Source of the DNA: Brevibacillus choshinensis
Lineage (GTDB): Bacteria > Bacillota > Bacilli > Brevibacillales > Brevibacillaceae
NCBI RefSeq assembly: GCF_001420695.1
Contig: NZ_LJJB01000010.1
Coordinates: 328,365 to 392,364, forward strand
Direction: 5' to 3'
Length of the DNA: 64,000 nucleotides
Positions 1 through 8,548 of this stretch are shown here, piece after piece (the stretch's first letter is position 1; every line of letters begins with the position of its first letter). Made by a program: the position numbers and the translations under genes. The notes below the pieces were generated by a model that did not search any database, was not told where the DNA came from, and was given only the letters and a program-made list of their open reading frames with translations.

Positions 1-161
1 CGAATGACATCCACACCTTATACGAGCAGTTGAGCCAAAACCAAGTCTCCATCGTCCACTATCAGGATGACGGATTTGGCTGGGTCATGAAGTTCTATGA
101 TCCGAGTGGAAACATGTGGGGTGCCATTCAGGAGCATTCCGCCTTGCAGCAGGAACGGTAG
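1..161 (+). CDS. VOC (glyoxalase/bleomycin-resistance fold) protein, C-terminal fragment
   Basis: Only the last 52 codons lie in the window, read in frame from base 3 to a TAG at 159-161. The translated tail has the pattern DPSGNMWG followed by a short polar end, which is typical of the last beta strand of a vicinal-oxygen-chelate domain (DPxGNxxG/E). A strong hairpin terminator follows 10 bases after the stop. Substrate cannot be told from this fragment. Confidence 0.75.
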   Translation, partial: NDIHTLYEQLSQNQVSIVHYQDDGFGWVMKFYDPSGNMWGAIQEHSALQQER

Positions 162-170
162 AACACGAAA

Positions 171-209
171 AAGCAGCCTAAACCTTCTGCGTTTAGGCCG
201 CTTTTTTTG
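171..209. terminator. Bidirectional rho-independent terminator
   Basis: An 11-bp stem (GCAGCCTAAAC with GTTTAGGCCGC, one imperfect pair) around a short loop is flanked by an A-run on the left and a T-run on the right. It can end both the VOC gene on the plus strand and nagA on the minus strand. Confidence 0.85.
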
Positions 210-227
210 ACGACTGCATTTTCAACT

Positions 228-1397
228 CTATTTTTCTCTGCGATAGACTTCCTTCCCCGAAACGAAGGTAGACTTTACCTCAAACGTTTTGTCCAGCACG
301 ACAATGTCTGCATCAAAGCCTACGGCCAGACGACCTTTGTGTTCAGCAAGCCCCAAGATCGCAGCAGGTGTCTGAGAAGCCATTTCCACGGCTTCCGGCA
401 ATGGCACGCCACTCAGCGTCACCATGTTGCCTACTGCCCGATTGAGTGTCAAAATACTGCCCGCCAACGTCCCATCAGCCAGCTTGGCTTCGGCGCCAAG
501 AACGTGTACTTCCTGTCCCCCGAGATCATAAGTGCCTTCTCCCATCGCAGCTGCACGCATGGAATCACTGACCAACGCGAGCCGTCCTGCCGTTTTGATC
601 CGGTACAAAATGCTCATGACGGCCGGATGCACATGAATGCCATCTGCAATCAGCTCGGTGCTCAGCTGCTCATGATACATCGCAGCACCTACTACTCCTG
701 GCTCGCGGTGATGCAAGCCCGTCATGGCGTTAAAGCAGTGAGTGAAGTGACGCACGCCTGCTTCAACTGCTTCTGCCGCTTGAGCAAACGTCGCTCCGGT
801 GTGACCCGCCGACACGATAACCCCACGGTCCTCGAGCCAGGCGATGGCTTCCAGTGCTTCTGGTTGCTCTGGCGCGATCGTCACGACCTTGATCAGTCCG
901 TCTGCCAATTCGTATAAATGGCGTACCGCATCCAGCTTTGGCGGCATAATATTTTCCTCTTTTTGAGCGCCTTTATAGCTTGGATTGATCCACGGTCCTT
1001 CCAGATGGATACCGGCCACCTGCGCTCCGGGCATTCCTTCTCGGTTGCTTTGGGCGATGTTCTGCAACGCGGTTTCCAGCTGCGAATACGGCGCTGTCAT
1101 CGTCGTCGCTAAAAAAGTCGTCACGCCAAAGCGAGTCAGCGCGTGGGAGATCGCCTGCAGCGATTCCGGTGTGCCGTCCATCGTGTCGTGGCCATCAATC
1201 CCATGCATGTGAATGTCAATGAAACCAGGGGTGATCCACCCGTCTTTCACTTCCATCACTTGCTCTGGCATGTCACCAGTGTAACTGTCAGCAGGACCGA
1301 CGAACTGAATCGTCTTGCCTTCCACGACTACCAGACCGCTTTCGATTTCCTGCCCAAATGCAATGACCGTCCCTTTTAGGGCGATTGTCTGTCTCAT
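228..1397 (-). CDS. nagA: N-acetylglucosamine-6-phosphate deacetylase
   Basis: 389 residues, full length for NagA, an amidohydrolase-superfamily enzyme that removes acetate from GlcNAc-6-phosphate in cytosolic amino-sugar recycling. Visible motifs: the metal motif HMHG near residue 63, HLEGPW near 130, AGHTGA near 200, HCFNAM near 220 and the catalytic-Asp region VSDSMRA near 277. The gene is the last of a minus-strand run, 12 bases after the nitronate monooxygenase stop. No nagB or PTS gene is adjacent, so its grouping with VOC-Nudix and nitronate monooxygenase genes is not an obvious amino-sugar operon. Family assignment is confident. Confidence 0.95.
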   Translation of the reverse strand: MRQTIALKGTVIAFGQEIESGLVVVEGKTIQFVGPADSYTGDMPEQVMEVKDGWITPGFIDIHMHGIDGHDTMDGTPESLQAISHALTRFGVTTFLATTMTAPYSQLETALQNIAQSNREGMPGAQVAGIHLEGPWINPSYKGAQKEENIMPPKLDAVRHLYELADGLIKVVTIAPEQPEALEAIAWLEDRGVIVSAGHTGATFAQAAEAVEAGVRHFTHCFNAMTGLHHREPGVVGAAMYHEQLSTELIADGIHVHPAVMSILYRIKTAGRLALVSDSMRAAAMGEGTYDLGGQEVHVLGAEAKLADGTLAGSILTLNRAVGNMVTLSGVPLPEAVEMASQTPAAILGLAEHKGRLAVGFDADIVVLDKTFEVKSTFVSGKEVYRREK

Positions 1398-1409
1398 TTC
1401 GTTTCCTCC

Positions 1410-2480
1410 CTAGCGCAATCCGCTAACTACCCGTTCGGTTTCCTCGACCAGCTTAGCGACCAGCTCTTCTGCACGTAATCCCCGACTGAGGAAAGCAGCC
1501 TGACCCGCCCACAAGGACAAGTACTCCGTCCGGTTCTGCTTCGCGGCTGCGGTGCGAATGTCGCGGGTCAACGCATTTTGCACCGGATACGGCGGTAGCT
1601 CACTGTCATGCGGAGCCAGCAAAGTCATAAATTCGTTTTCGATCCCTCGGGCAGATTTACCGGAAAAGGCTCGTGTAATCACGGTCGCCTCATCATTCGT
1701 TTCACGTACGGCACGTTTATACTCCGGATGGGCTCCACTCTCCACGCACGTCAGAAAGGCTGTCCCCAGTTGCACGGCCTGTGCCCCTAGTGCAAATGCT
1801 GCTGCAATCCCTCTGCCGTCCATGATTCCCCCAGCAGCAATCACCGGGATGTTTACGCGATCGACGATCTGTGGGACCAATGCCATCGTCCCCACGAGAT
1901 TGCTGGGAGAGTCCGGCAAAAAGGAACCCCGATGTCCGCCAGCTTCACTGCCTTGAGCCGCAATCATGTCGACACCGCTCGCTTCGAGTGCCACCGCTTC
2001 ACGGACAGTCGTAGCCGTGCCGACCACAGTCACTCCGCGCTGCTTGAGCTCTGCCATCCAACGTGGCTCCAACATACCAAATGTAAAGCTAAATACTGGC
2101 ACCTGCTCCTCTATAACCACAGCCATCTGTTCTGCAAATGGCTCCGCATAACGTGTCACGGCAGGGTCAGCAGGTATACCCAATCGCTCCCGCACATCAT
2201 TCATCGCTATAGCGACTGTAGAGGCGACTGGCTGCTCTCCATCGAATTCTTCGGGGATGAACAGATTGACAGCAAACGGCTTGTCAGTCAGCTCCCGAAT
2301 GGCGCGAATCGCTTGACGAATCTGCTCGGCGCTCATATAACCCGCGCCCAGCGTACCAAGACCACCCGCTGCTGAAACGGCAGCGACCAGCTCTGGGGTC
2401 GTCGTCCCACCTGCCATCCCCGCTTGAATTATGGGCCATTTCACCTGTAGTCGAGACGCGATCGGATTTGCTTTCCACAT
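1410..2480 (-). CDS. Nitronate monooxygenase (2-nitropropane dioxygenase family)
   Basis: FMN-dependent TIM-barrel enzyme that oxidises alkyl nitronates such as propionate-3-nitronate, generally seen as detoxification. The sequence shows the N-terminal IIQAGMAGG motif, a central SEAGGHRG stretch carrying the conserved His, and the FMN-phosphate region AAGGIMDGRG followed by GAQAVQLGTAFL. I chose ATG 2480 because AAGGGAGTG sits just upstream and homology starts there; the longer open frame to 2633 runs into the preceding gene. The product is about 356 residues. It is 29 bases after the VOC-Nudix gene and 12 before nagA, so it is probably cotranscribed with both. Confidence 0.9.
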   Translation of the reverse strand: MWKANPIASRLQVKWPIIQAGMAGGTTTPELVAAVSAAGGLGTLGAGYMSAEQIRQAIRAIRELTDKPFAVNLFIPEEFDGEQPVASTVAIAMNDVRERLGIPADPAVTRYAEPFAEQMAVVIEEQVPVFSFTFGMLEPRWMAELKQRGVTVVGTATTVREAVALEASGVDMIAAQGSEAGGHRGSFLPDSPSNLVGTMALVPQIVDRVNIPVIAAGGIMDGRGIAAAFALGAQAVQLGTAFLTCVESGAHPEYKRAVRETNDEATVITRAFSGKSARGIENEFMTLLAPHDSELPPYPVQNALTRDIRTAAAKQNRTEYLSLWAGQAAFLSRGLRAEELVAKLVEETERVVSGLR

Positions 2481-2509
2481 TTGCCATTTCACTCCCTTGT
2501 TTGATATCT

Positions 2510-3550
2510 CTACTCTGCGATTCCTTTTTGACGGATCAGTTCGAGAAAATGCGCCAATACACGGGCGGTCATCCCCCAGATCACACGACCTTCCACTTCG
2601 TAAAACAGATGCTCGACCGTCCCCGATCTCCATGGATAGCGTTTGCCACCTGGTATCAAGTGAAACGGGAAGTCTTCCTCTGGCTGCATGAACGAAGATG
2701 TCGTATGAATAGCAGGCTCCATAGCGAGTAGCGTATCCAAAGAAATGATGAATACCTCTCCTACTTCGTCCGGATTAGGCTGCATGTCAGAGATGTCTTC
2801 TAGATAACCGACGAATGGAAAAATGCTACCTCTACCCGGACCTAACAATGTATCCATATCCCCGATATACTGGATGCGATCCAACGGTAGTCCCAGTTCC
2901 TCGCTTGTTTCACGGCGAGCCGTAGCCCACCGCGATTCGTCACTTTCCTCTGTCCGTCCTCCTGGAAAACAGACTTCGTTTGCTTGTCGTCGCATCGTGC
3001 TCGCACGTTTTTCAAACAAAATACCCAGACGCCCATCTTCCATATGGACTAATGGCAGTAAGACGCTGAATAAACCATATCGGTCATCACCCATGATGCC
3101 GGGCTCACGATCACGAAACAGGCTCCTAATTCTGGCCACAGTCGGATCCACATGCGCGTCATCCGCTTTATGTACTTGGGAAAGTTCAATCAGATTGCCG
3201 TCCGGATCACGCAAGTAAACAGAGAGAATCGGCCCAGTCGCTCCTGTTCTCTGAACAGGTCCTTCTATAATGGCGACTCCGCAAGACTCGACATGCTGTA
3301 CGACCTGCTCCAGTGGAACTGATGTGAGAAAACAAAGATCTGCTGAACCAGGTACAGAATGCTGCGCCTTTGGTTCAAATTCATGGCCCGCCTGATGCAA
3401 GTTGATTTTTTGTTGACCGTACTCCAACGCCCATCTGCCATTACCAAAGGTGACTGCCTTCATTTTGAGAACTTGCTCGTAAAATCGACAGGTCGCCTCT
3501 ATGTCCTGAACCGTCAAGACAAAATGGTCCAGTCTGTCAATCATGTGCAT
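2510..3550 (-). CDS. VOC domain-Nudix hydrolase fusion protein
   Basis: A single 346-residue frame joins two domains. Residues 1 to about 128 are a VOC/glyoxalase fold (starts RLDHFVLTV, ends DPDGNLIELS). Residues about 155-346 are a Nudix hydrolase of the CoA-pyrophosphatase type, with VCFPGGR followed by the Nudix-box half RRETSEELGL. Each family is common alone: VOC proteins bind a metal and act on small toxic or thiol-conjugated compounds, while CoA-type Nudix enzymes cleave CoA or nucleotide diphosphates. The linker (KADDAHVDPT...) is intact, with no stop or frameshift. First gene of the operon with nitronate monooxygenase and nagA. The combined function is unknown; damage control of CoA or nucleotide adducts is only a guess. 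Confidence 0.88.
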   Translation of the reverse strand: MHMIDRLDHFVLTVQDIEATCRFYEQVLKMKAVTFGNGRWALEYGQQKINLHQAGHEFEPKAQHSVPGSADLCFLTSVPLEQVVQHVESCGVAIIEGPVQRTGATGPILSVYLRDPDGNLIELSQVHKADDAHVDPTVARIRSLFRDREPGIMGDDRYGLFSVLLPLVHMEDGRLGILFEKRASTMRRQANEVCFPGGRTEESDESRWATARRETSEELGLPLDRIQYIGDMDTLLGPGRGSIFPFVGYLEDISDMQPNPDEVGEVFIISLDTLLAMEPAIHTTSSFMQPEEDFPFHLIPGGKRYPWRSGTVEHLFYEVEGRVIWGMTARVLAHFLELIRQKGIAE

Positions 3551-3585
3551 CTCTCCTAGCGTATCCCATTCTTCCTACTGATTCT

Positions 3586-3615
3586 ATTATAGCAAAGTGT
3601 CGTTGCTTGCCCCAA
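3586..3615 (-). promoter_or_regulatory. Candidate sigma-A promoter of the VOC-Nudix operon
   Basis: Read on the minus strand, TTGGGG (3615-3610) and a perfect TATAAT (3591-3586) are separated by 18 bases. The -10 box lies about 35 bases upstream of the ATG at 3550. Confidence 0.6.
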
Positions 3616-3740
3616 CGGAGCGACACTTCGCATGAGACTTACCGCAAAGTACAGACTAGACACAAACATTATACAATTAATTACCAAATCGTACGCATCC
3701 TCTTGGTTGGATAAGTAAAACGCAAGAAATACATCCGCTG

Positions 3741-4363
3741 CCTTTTTTTGCACTAGATCAGACTTTAGTGGAGGAGAGGAAAAAGGAGAAAACGCTCCAG
3801 CTTCTTGGGTCCCCTGCTAAGGGGTTATCCCTGGACACCTCCATAGAAAAACCTCTATCGAGGCTTGTTCATGGAGGAGCGACCGCGTTATAGCGGAAAG
3901 TTTTTATGCGCTCCAGACTTCATAAGCTTTCACGCTTATAAAGTCTTACTCGTTGGAAAAAGCGAAGCCGCGTCCAAAGCAGCCGATTCATGGTGATTTT
4001 CAGAGGTGGACAAGCAAGACCGTATTTCTCTTTTTTCATTCCGCTTCGGCTGGTGCCCCAAAGATCTTCGCTTTTTTCTCCTTTTTCCTCGGCTAACATT
4101 GACTCTCCGAAAAAACAAGTTGCTAGAAATCACAAAAGCTCTCTGGAGAAGCAGGTTTCCAGGCGGAGCGACTTCGGAACCCAGCTTAGCGGAATAACGA
4201 ATTCACGGGATCAAGAAGCGGTACCTCTGTGTTCCCTGCGGAGCGGCTACTACTTTACCGCTTCCCCGTGAATCGTTGTGGAGCGGACAGTCTATTCTTC
4301 TTTGGAGGGTGTAGACCCGGAGCGCAGATCGGAAGCCTGCTTCTCCCAACCTTAGCTATGTTG
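3741..4363 (+). repeat. Large hairpin-rich intergenic repeat, copy A
   Basis: No credible gene lies between 3551 and 4529. Instead most of this stretch matches 47931-48646 in three collinear blocks (3741-3833, about 3963-4090, 4119-4363) with variable spacers. Block 1 has hairpins GGAG-AAAACG-CTCC and CCCCT-GCTA-AGGGG. The copy-specific spacer 3834-3955 holds further stems (CCTCCAT with ATGGAGG enclosing CCTC/GAGG; CCGC/GCGG; GACTT and ATAAGC with their complements). Block 3 is closed by a 16-bp inverted repeat, 4145-4160 with 4331-4346, and contains a long internal stem (ATTCACGGG and GAAGCGGTA with TACCGCTTC and CCCGTGAAT). It may be a structured RNA or a mobile miniature element; orientation is inferred from the G-U pair in the closing stem. 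Confidence 0.8.
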
Positions 4364-4485
4364 GTATCACCGTTCTTTTTTAATTCTATTGACTACGCTA
4401 AGCTTTTTGTACCCAAAGGGCGCAGATCTCGCTTAGCTGGACTTGTCTGGATAGGAAATTCATAACTTCCTATGTGCGCAAAAAA

Positions 4486-4528
4486 GACCAGCCATCTCCT
4501 CCATTAGGAAACAACTGGTCTGTTCAAG
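4486..4528 (-). terminator. Terminator of the AEP operon
   Basis: On the minus strand AGACCAG pairs with CTGGTCT, followed directly by a run of T. It lies immediately after the DeoR gene stop. Confidence 0.75.
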
Positions 4529-4529
4529 T

Positions 4530-5315
4530 TTACTCGGCGACGAGCCAAGTGACGTTATGGGCATGCAACTCTTTGTTCCAGTCATCTGGAGGAGTCGTGT
4601 CGCTGATGACGATGTCGATATCCTTTAGCTCAGCTACCTTGCACAGCGTACTGGTCCCGATCTTGGAATGGTCGGCCATGATGATGCTCTCATTCGCATT
4701 TTCGATAAAGCGCCTTGCCAGTACGGCACGCTCCGGATCATAGCACGTTATCCCTTTGCTGATGAGCAGGCCATCTACGGATAGAAACGCTTTGTCCACG
4801 AAAAAGTCTTTCATCATGTCTTCTGCAAAAGATCCGCCTACCCGATGATGCTTGGCGTTCACCTTGCCCCCCAGGAAGTAAATCTCAGCGGAGAGCAGGC
4901 CTCCATTCTGGTGTTCAATCAACATATTGAGTGCAGTGATAGAGCTAGTCAGGATCGTCAAATCTTTTTTGGTAGACAAATAATTAATCATCTGCAAAGG
5001 GGTCGTACCCTCATCGATGACGATCGTGTCGTTGTCCTGCACCATCTCAGCTGCAGCTCGGCCGATCCGTTTTTTCTCCTCGGCACGCATGACTTCCCGA
5101 CTCATATGGGACGGTTCAGAACGATCCAGATTCAGCTTGACCGCTCCACCGTATGCGCGCTTCAGCTTTTTCTCCATCTCCAGCTCTTCCAAATACCTGC
5201 GGATCGACTCAGATGATACCTGTAGCTTCTCTACCAATTCGTTGGTCCGTACCTTGCCGTTTGCGTTCACCAATTGCAAAATGATCTGCTTGCGCTCTTC
5301 TCCGAACAACGACAC
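4530..5315 (-). CDS. DeoR-family transcriptional regulator of the phosphonate operon
   Basis: 261 residues with the standard DeoR layout: an N-terminal winged helix (about residues 5-58; recognition region SSESIRRYLEEL, wing RAYGGAV) and a C-terminal DeoRC effector domain of the ISOCOT fold (VIDEGTTP near residue 100, GGKVN near 150). The GTG start at 5315 is preceded by AGGGGG at good distance. It is the last gene of the AEP operon, 13 bases after the saccharopine-dehydrogenase-like gene, so it probably regulates that operon autogenously. DeoR proteins usually bind phosphorylated metabolites; phosphonoacetaldehyde or AEP would be reasonable ligands, but this is inference. Confidence 0.88.
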   Translation of the reverse strand: MSLFGEERKQIILQLVNANGKVRTNELVEKLQVSSESIRRYLEELEMEKKLKRAYGGAVKLNLDRSEPSHMSREVMRAEEKKRIGRAAAEMVQDNDTIVIDEGTTPLQMINYLSTKKDLTILTSSITALNMLIEHQNGGLLSAEIYFLGGKVNAKHHRVGGSFAEDMMKDFFVDKAFLSVDGLLISKGITCYDPERAVLARRFIENANESIIMADHSKIGTSTLCKVAELKDIDIVISDTTPPDDWNKELHAHNVTWLVAE

Positions 5316-5328
5316 GCTTTTTATCCCC

Positions 5329-6501
5329 CTATGACTGTGCTGCCAGCTCTGTGATCTCCTCGTGGATAACGATCTGGCGCTTGGCTAATTCAGCAAAAAT
5401 GATAGCCGGGTCAAATGCCTCTTCCGGCGTGATGACTCCCGTCTTTTTTACCTCTCCCTTGGCAATCAGCTCTGTAGCAATCGCCATCGGAATCCCTACG
5501 TTGCGTGTATAGGCCCGCAGCTTTTCCCACCCCTCGACAGAACCATCGGATGCTGGATGGGTATGGTACAAAATATGGCGAACTTGGCGCCCATCCCGGG
5601 TCCCAGTCACTTCAATGTGAAGTGAATAGCCATATAATTCCGTTTCTTTCCCCTCACTAGAATTGTAGAGGTATTGGGAGATACAATCAAGGATTCCAAT
5701 TGTCGTTTCTCCCACCGTGATCTTGTCATTGCGAAGGAATCCGTAATCATAGAGGGATTTGACGAGCTCCATGTTCTTTTGCGGCCACGTCCCTCGGACT
5801 TCAATCAGCTTGACGCCTTTGGCTGACAGCGCCTGAGCCAGCGTTCTCGTCTCCGCATGGGGAATGATGTACTGAACTGTTTTGCCATAGGGAGCAGGCA
5901 GGTCGATTTCGCGTGGGCGAGCAAATGGGGGCACCTGGATGAACTCGCCGTTTTCATAGACGATTCGTCCTGGTAGAGTTGGGTCGTACTCATAAGTGGT
6001 CGTCTCGGTGATCGATTTGGAAAAGGCGATCGGGCGGAACGAACCGTGACTCACCCGCACATCATCTACTTCGTCCATTTGGTTGGCTGCGTGCATGGCC
6101 ATCATTTGCGTCAGACCAGGAGTCATCCCAAAGCCAGGCAGGCACGTCTTCTCGTTTTCGCGAAAGATCGCATCAGAAGTATTTTCTTCCCCAAATCCGT
6201 TCAGATTGATGCCGTGGCAACCAGCTTCGGCAATCGCTGCCGTAGTGAGTCCGTTCAGCGTAATCGTCGTTCCGTCCATGACGATGTCGTAGCCTCTCAG
6301 CTTGCGAACGGTATCAGCATGGTCACGAACATTGACATGTACAAAATCTACTCGCGGATCGCCCAGCCATGCGACTACCTTGCGCCCTTCCTCCTCATTG
6401 AAATCCCCGATCGTGATCTGCTCAAATTCAGAATGCTGAACCAGATCCAGTACCGCTTCCCGACAAATGTTCCCCGCTCCACCCAAGCAAAATACTTTCA
6501 T
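5329..6501 (-). CDS. Saccharopine-dehydrogenase-like NAD(P) oxidoreductase in the AEP operon
   Basis: 390 residues with an N-terminal Rossmann motif (CLGGAGNICR, residues 5-14) and the two-domain layout of the saccharopine dehydrogenase/carboxynorspermidine synthase family, which make or break C-N bonds between an amine and an oxo-acid or aldehyde. GGGGAGG supports the ATG at 6501. It sits between phnW and the deoR gene, all on one strand, so it is probably part of AEP utilisation. No such enzyme is needed for the classical PhnW-PhnX route. It might process an N-substituted AEP, a phosphonoacetaldehyde-amine adduct or the alanine formed by PhnW; the substrate is unknown. Confidence 0.8.
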   Translation of the reverse strand: MKVFCLGGAGNICREAVLDLVQHSEFEQITIGDFNEEEGRKVVAWLGDPRVDFVHVNVRDHADTVRKLRGYDIVMDGTTITLNGLTTAAIAEAGCHGINLNGFGEENTSDAIFRENEKTCLPGFGMTPGLTQMMAMHAANQMDEVDDVRVSHGSFRPIAFSKSITETTTYEYDPTLPGRIVYENGEFIQVPPFARPREIDLPAPYGKTVQYIIPHAETRTLAQALSAKGVKLIEVRGTWPQKNMELVKSLYDYGFLRNDKITVGETTIGILDCISQYLYNSSEGKETELYGYSLHIEVTGTRDGRQVRHILYHTHPASDGSVEGWEKLRAYTRNVGIPMAIATELIAKGEVKKTGVITPEEAFDPAIIFAELAKRQIVIHEEITELAAQS

Positions 6502-6597
6502 AGTAGGATCCTCCCCATATTCAAACTACCGCAAAACAGTTCCGCGTTGGTTTTCATGTTTTTTCTTGGTTTTATGTTCAAAAAAAGACAGCTCTCC

Positions 6598-7710
6598 CTA
6601 CCAGAATCGGTTTTCTTCCACTGCAGCCAGCAAGCGCTCCATGTCTTCCGGGTATACCTCACCGATGTTACCGATACGGAAGGTGTCTGCTTGCGAAATC
6701 TTGCCTGGGTAAATGACGAAGCCTGCTTTTTTCAACCGCTCATACAAGACTTGAAAGGAGAACGCTTCGCTATTCGGGTAGTAGATCGACGTGATGAATG
6801 GGGATTGGGATTGTTTTGGCAACAGAATCGTAAATCCAAGCCGTTCCAGGCCTTCTGAAAGGATCTGCTGATTGCGCTTGTAGCGCTCGTACCGTTTGGC
6901 CACTCCACCCTCTGCTTCCAACTCGATCAATGCTTGATAAAAAGCTCGCACCACATGAGTCGGAGAGGTGAAACGCCATTTTCCGTTATGCTTCTCCATT
7001 GTCTCCCATTGGTCATACAGATCAAGGGAAAGCGTCCGTGCACCGCCTTTGCATGCCGCAAGCTCCGTCGTTTTGGCGATGATAAATCCGAAACCCGGCA
7101 CACCTTGAATGCATTTGTTGGCGCTGGAAATCAGGTAATCGATGTGTAGGTCGGCGATGTCCATCGGAACCCCTCCGAAGCTGCTCATCGCATCCACGAT
7201 AAAGGTTTTGCCATAGCGCTTTGCAACCTCGCCAATATCCGCGATTGGGTTGAGCATGCCCGTTGTCGTTTCGGAATGAACGACTGCGATGTGGGTGATC
7301 GTCGCGTCTTTTTCCAGCAGCTGTTCCACAGGAGCAGCTGATACCGGAGTGACTTCCCCGAAATCAATGACTTCTGTCTCGATGCCATGAACGCGTGCCA
7401 TCTGCACCATGCGGTCTCCATAAGCTCCATTGGTCAGGACGAGTAGCTTGCCATCTGCCGGAATGACACTGCTCAATACGGCTTCCACACTAAAAGTGCC
7501 GCTGCCTTGCATCAGTATGGTTGTGTATTCCTCAAAACGAGTCGTAGCGAGTCGAACCAGCTTTCCTCTGATTTCCTGTACCAGCTCGTTGTAATCTCGA
7601 TCCCATGTGCACCAGTCGCGCATCATCGCCTCTCGCACCCTCGGAGATGTCGTCAGTGGCCCTGGCGTCAGTAGCAAATAAGGATTGTCCGTTGTCGTTT
7701 GGTTCGTCAT
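6598..7710 (-). CDS. phnW: 2-aminoethylphosphonate--pyruvate aminotransferase
   Basis: PLP enzyme of the class-V fold that converts AEP plus pyruvate to phosphonoacetaldehyde plus alanine. Diagnostic features are the N-terminal [18 protein letters not shown], the central [11 protein letters not shown], and [14 protein letters not shown], which carries the PLP-binding Lys. I placed the start at ATG 7710 (MTNQTTTD) because AAAGGA is 8 bases upstream; the frame extends 8 codons further to 7734. About 370 residues, normal for PhnW. It follows phnX by 46 bases and precedes the saccharopine-dehydrogenase-like gene. Confidence 0.95.
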   Translation of the reverse strand: MTNQTTTDNPYLLLTPGPLTTSPRVREAMMRDWCTWDRDYNELVQEIRGKLVRLATTRFEEYTTILMQGSGTFSVEAVLSSVIPADGKLLVLTNGAYGDRMVQMARVHGIETEVIDFGEVTPVSAAPVEQLLEKDATITHIAVVHSETTTGMLNPIADIGEVAKRYGKTFIVDAMSSFGGVPMDIADLHIDYLISSANKCIQGVPGFGFIIAKTTELAACKGGARTLSLDLYDQWETMEKHNGKWRFTSPTHVVRAFYQALIELEAEGGVAKRYERYKRNQQILSEGLERLGFTILLPKQSQSPFITSIYYPNSEAFSFQVLYERLKKAGFVIYPGKISQADTFRIGNIGEVYPEDMERLLAAVEENRFW

Positions 7711-7756
7711 TCGTCCCATTCCTTTCGATTCCATGTTGGGTACTCGATGATTTAGG

Positions 7757-8548
7757 CTACTCTCCTACTGCCATGCGCTCATTGATTTGCGCCAATACTT
7801 CATCGAGGCAGCCAATTTCATCGATCACGTAGTGCGCGCCTGCTTCCAGTAATCGCTCTGTAGCACGAGCGAGCTTTTCCTCCAACACTTCCTCTGGCAA
7901 TTGCTGTACTTCCTCCTGGGACAGTCCCAGCTCGCTACCGCCTTTTAAAACACCTACCGTCCACATTCCTGCGTTGCGGCCTTCCTTCATGTCACTCGTG
8001 GTGTCGCCAACCTTCACCATGGCGCCCATCGGATAGCAGTCAAGCAGCATCGCATTTTGATAGCACATCCACGGATAAGGTCGCCCTGCAGGCACTTCGC
8101 TCGGTGTCACGAGAACATCTGGTGCGTAGCCCTGTTCCTTGGCCGAGACCGTCACCACATCCATCATCTTGCGGGTATAGCCTGTTGTAGAACCGAGCTT
8201 GATTCCTTGGGTGCGCAAGCGGTTTGCCAGCTCGACTGCTCCTGGTACCGGTGTCGCATACTCGTGCAACGTCTCCATCAGCATCGGCTCAAAATCGGCG
8301 TAAAGCTCATCCACATCATTTTCATCTGGTGTGCGTCCGTACTTTTCCTGCCATAGTGTGGCTACACGCTCCATCTTGCACAATGTCTGGATGTGATCCC
8401 GCTTCAGCATGCCCATCGGCTCCCGCGCTTCCTCTGCGGTCAGCTCGATCCCACGATTTTTAAATACTTGCAAAAATACGGCCAGGGGTGCAAAACATCC
8501 ATAATCCACCATCGTACCTGCCCAGTCAAAGACAACTGCTTTTATCAT
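7757..8548 (-). CDS. phnX: Phosphonoacetaldehyde hydrolase (phosphonatase)
   Basis: 263-residue HAD-superfamily enzyme that splits the C-P bond of phosphonoacetaldehyde to acetaldehyde and phosphate. The start is [13 protein letters not shown]: the nucleophile Asp with DWAGT in place of DxDGT is the phosphonatase signature. The cap-domain region that carries the Schiff-base Lys follows (GMLKRDHI). [11 protein letters not shown] and [19 protein letters not shown] are HAD motifs 2 and 4. The start overlaps the permease gene by 23 bases, indicating translational coupling, with AGGAG upstream inside the permease gene. Together with phnW it forms the complete two-step AEP degradation route. Confidence 0.96.
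   Translation of the reverse strand: MIKAVVFDWAGTMVDYGCFAPLAVFLQVFKNRGIELTAEEAREPMGMLKRDHIQTLCKMERVATLWQEKYGRTPDENDVDELYADFEPMLMETLHEYATPVPGAVELANRLRTQGIKLGSTTGYTRKMMDVVTVSAKEQGYAPDVLVTPSEVPAGRPYPWMCYQNAMLLDCYPMGAMVKVGDTTSDMKEGRNAGMWTVGVLKGGSELGLSQEEVQQLPEEVLEEKLARATERLLEAGAHYVIDEIGCLDEVLAQINERMAVGE

Noticed and set aside
207-917. Long plus-strand frame opposite nagA
   Set aside because: Composition and position show it is the antisense shadow of nagA.
3556-3753. 65-codon minus frame upstream of the VOC-Nudix gene
   Set aside because: It covers the promoter of that gene and the start of the repeat, and no ribosome site is seen.
4145-4346. Inverted repeats suggesting an insertion sequence
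   Set aside because: No transposase frame lies between the repeats and no target-site duplication was recognised; treated as a structured repeat instead.
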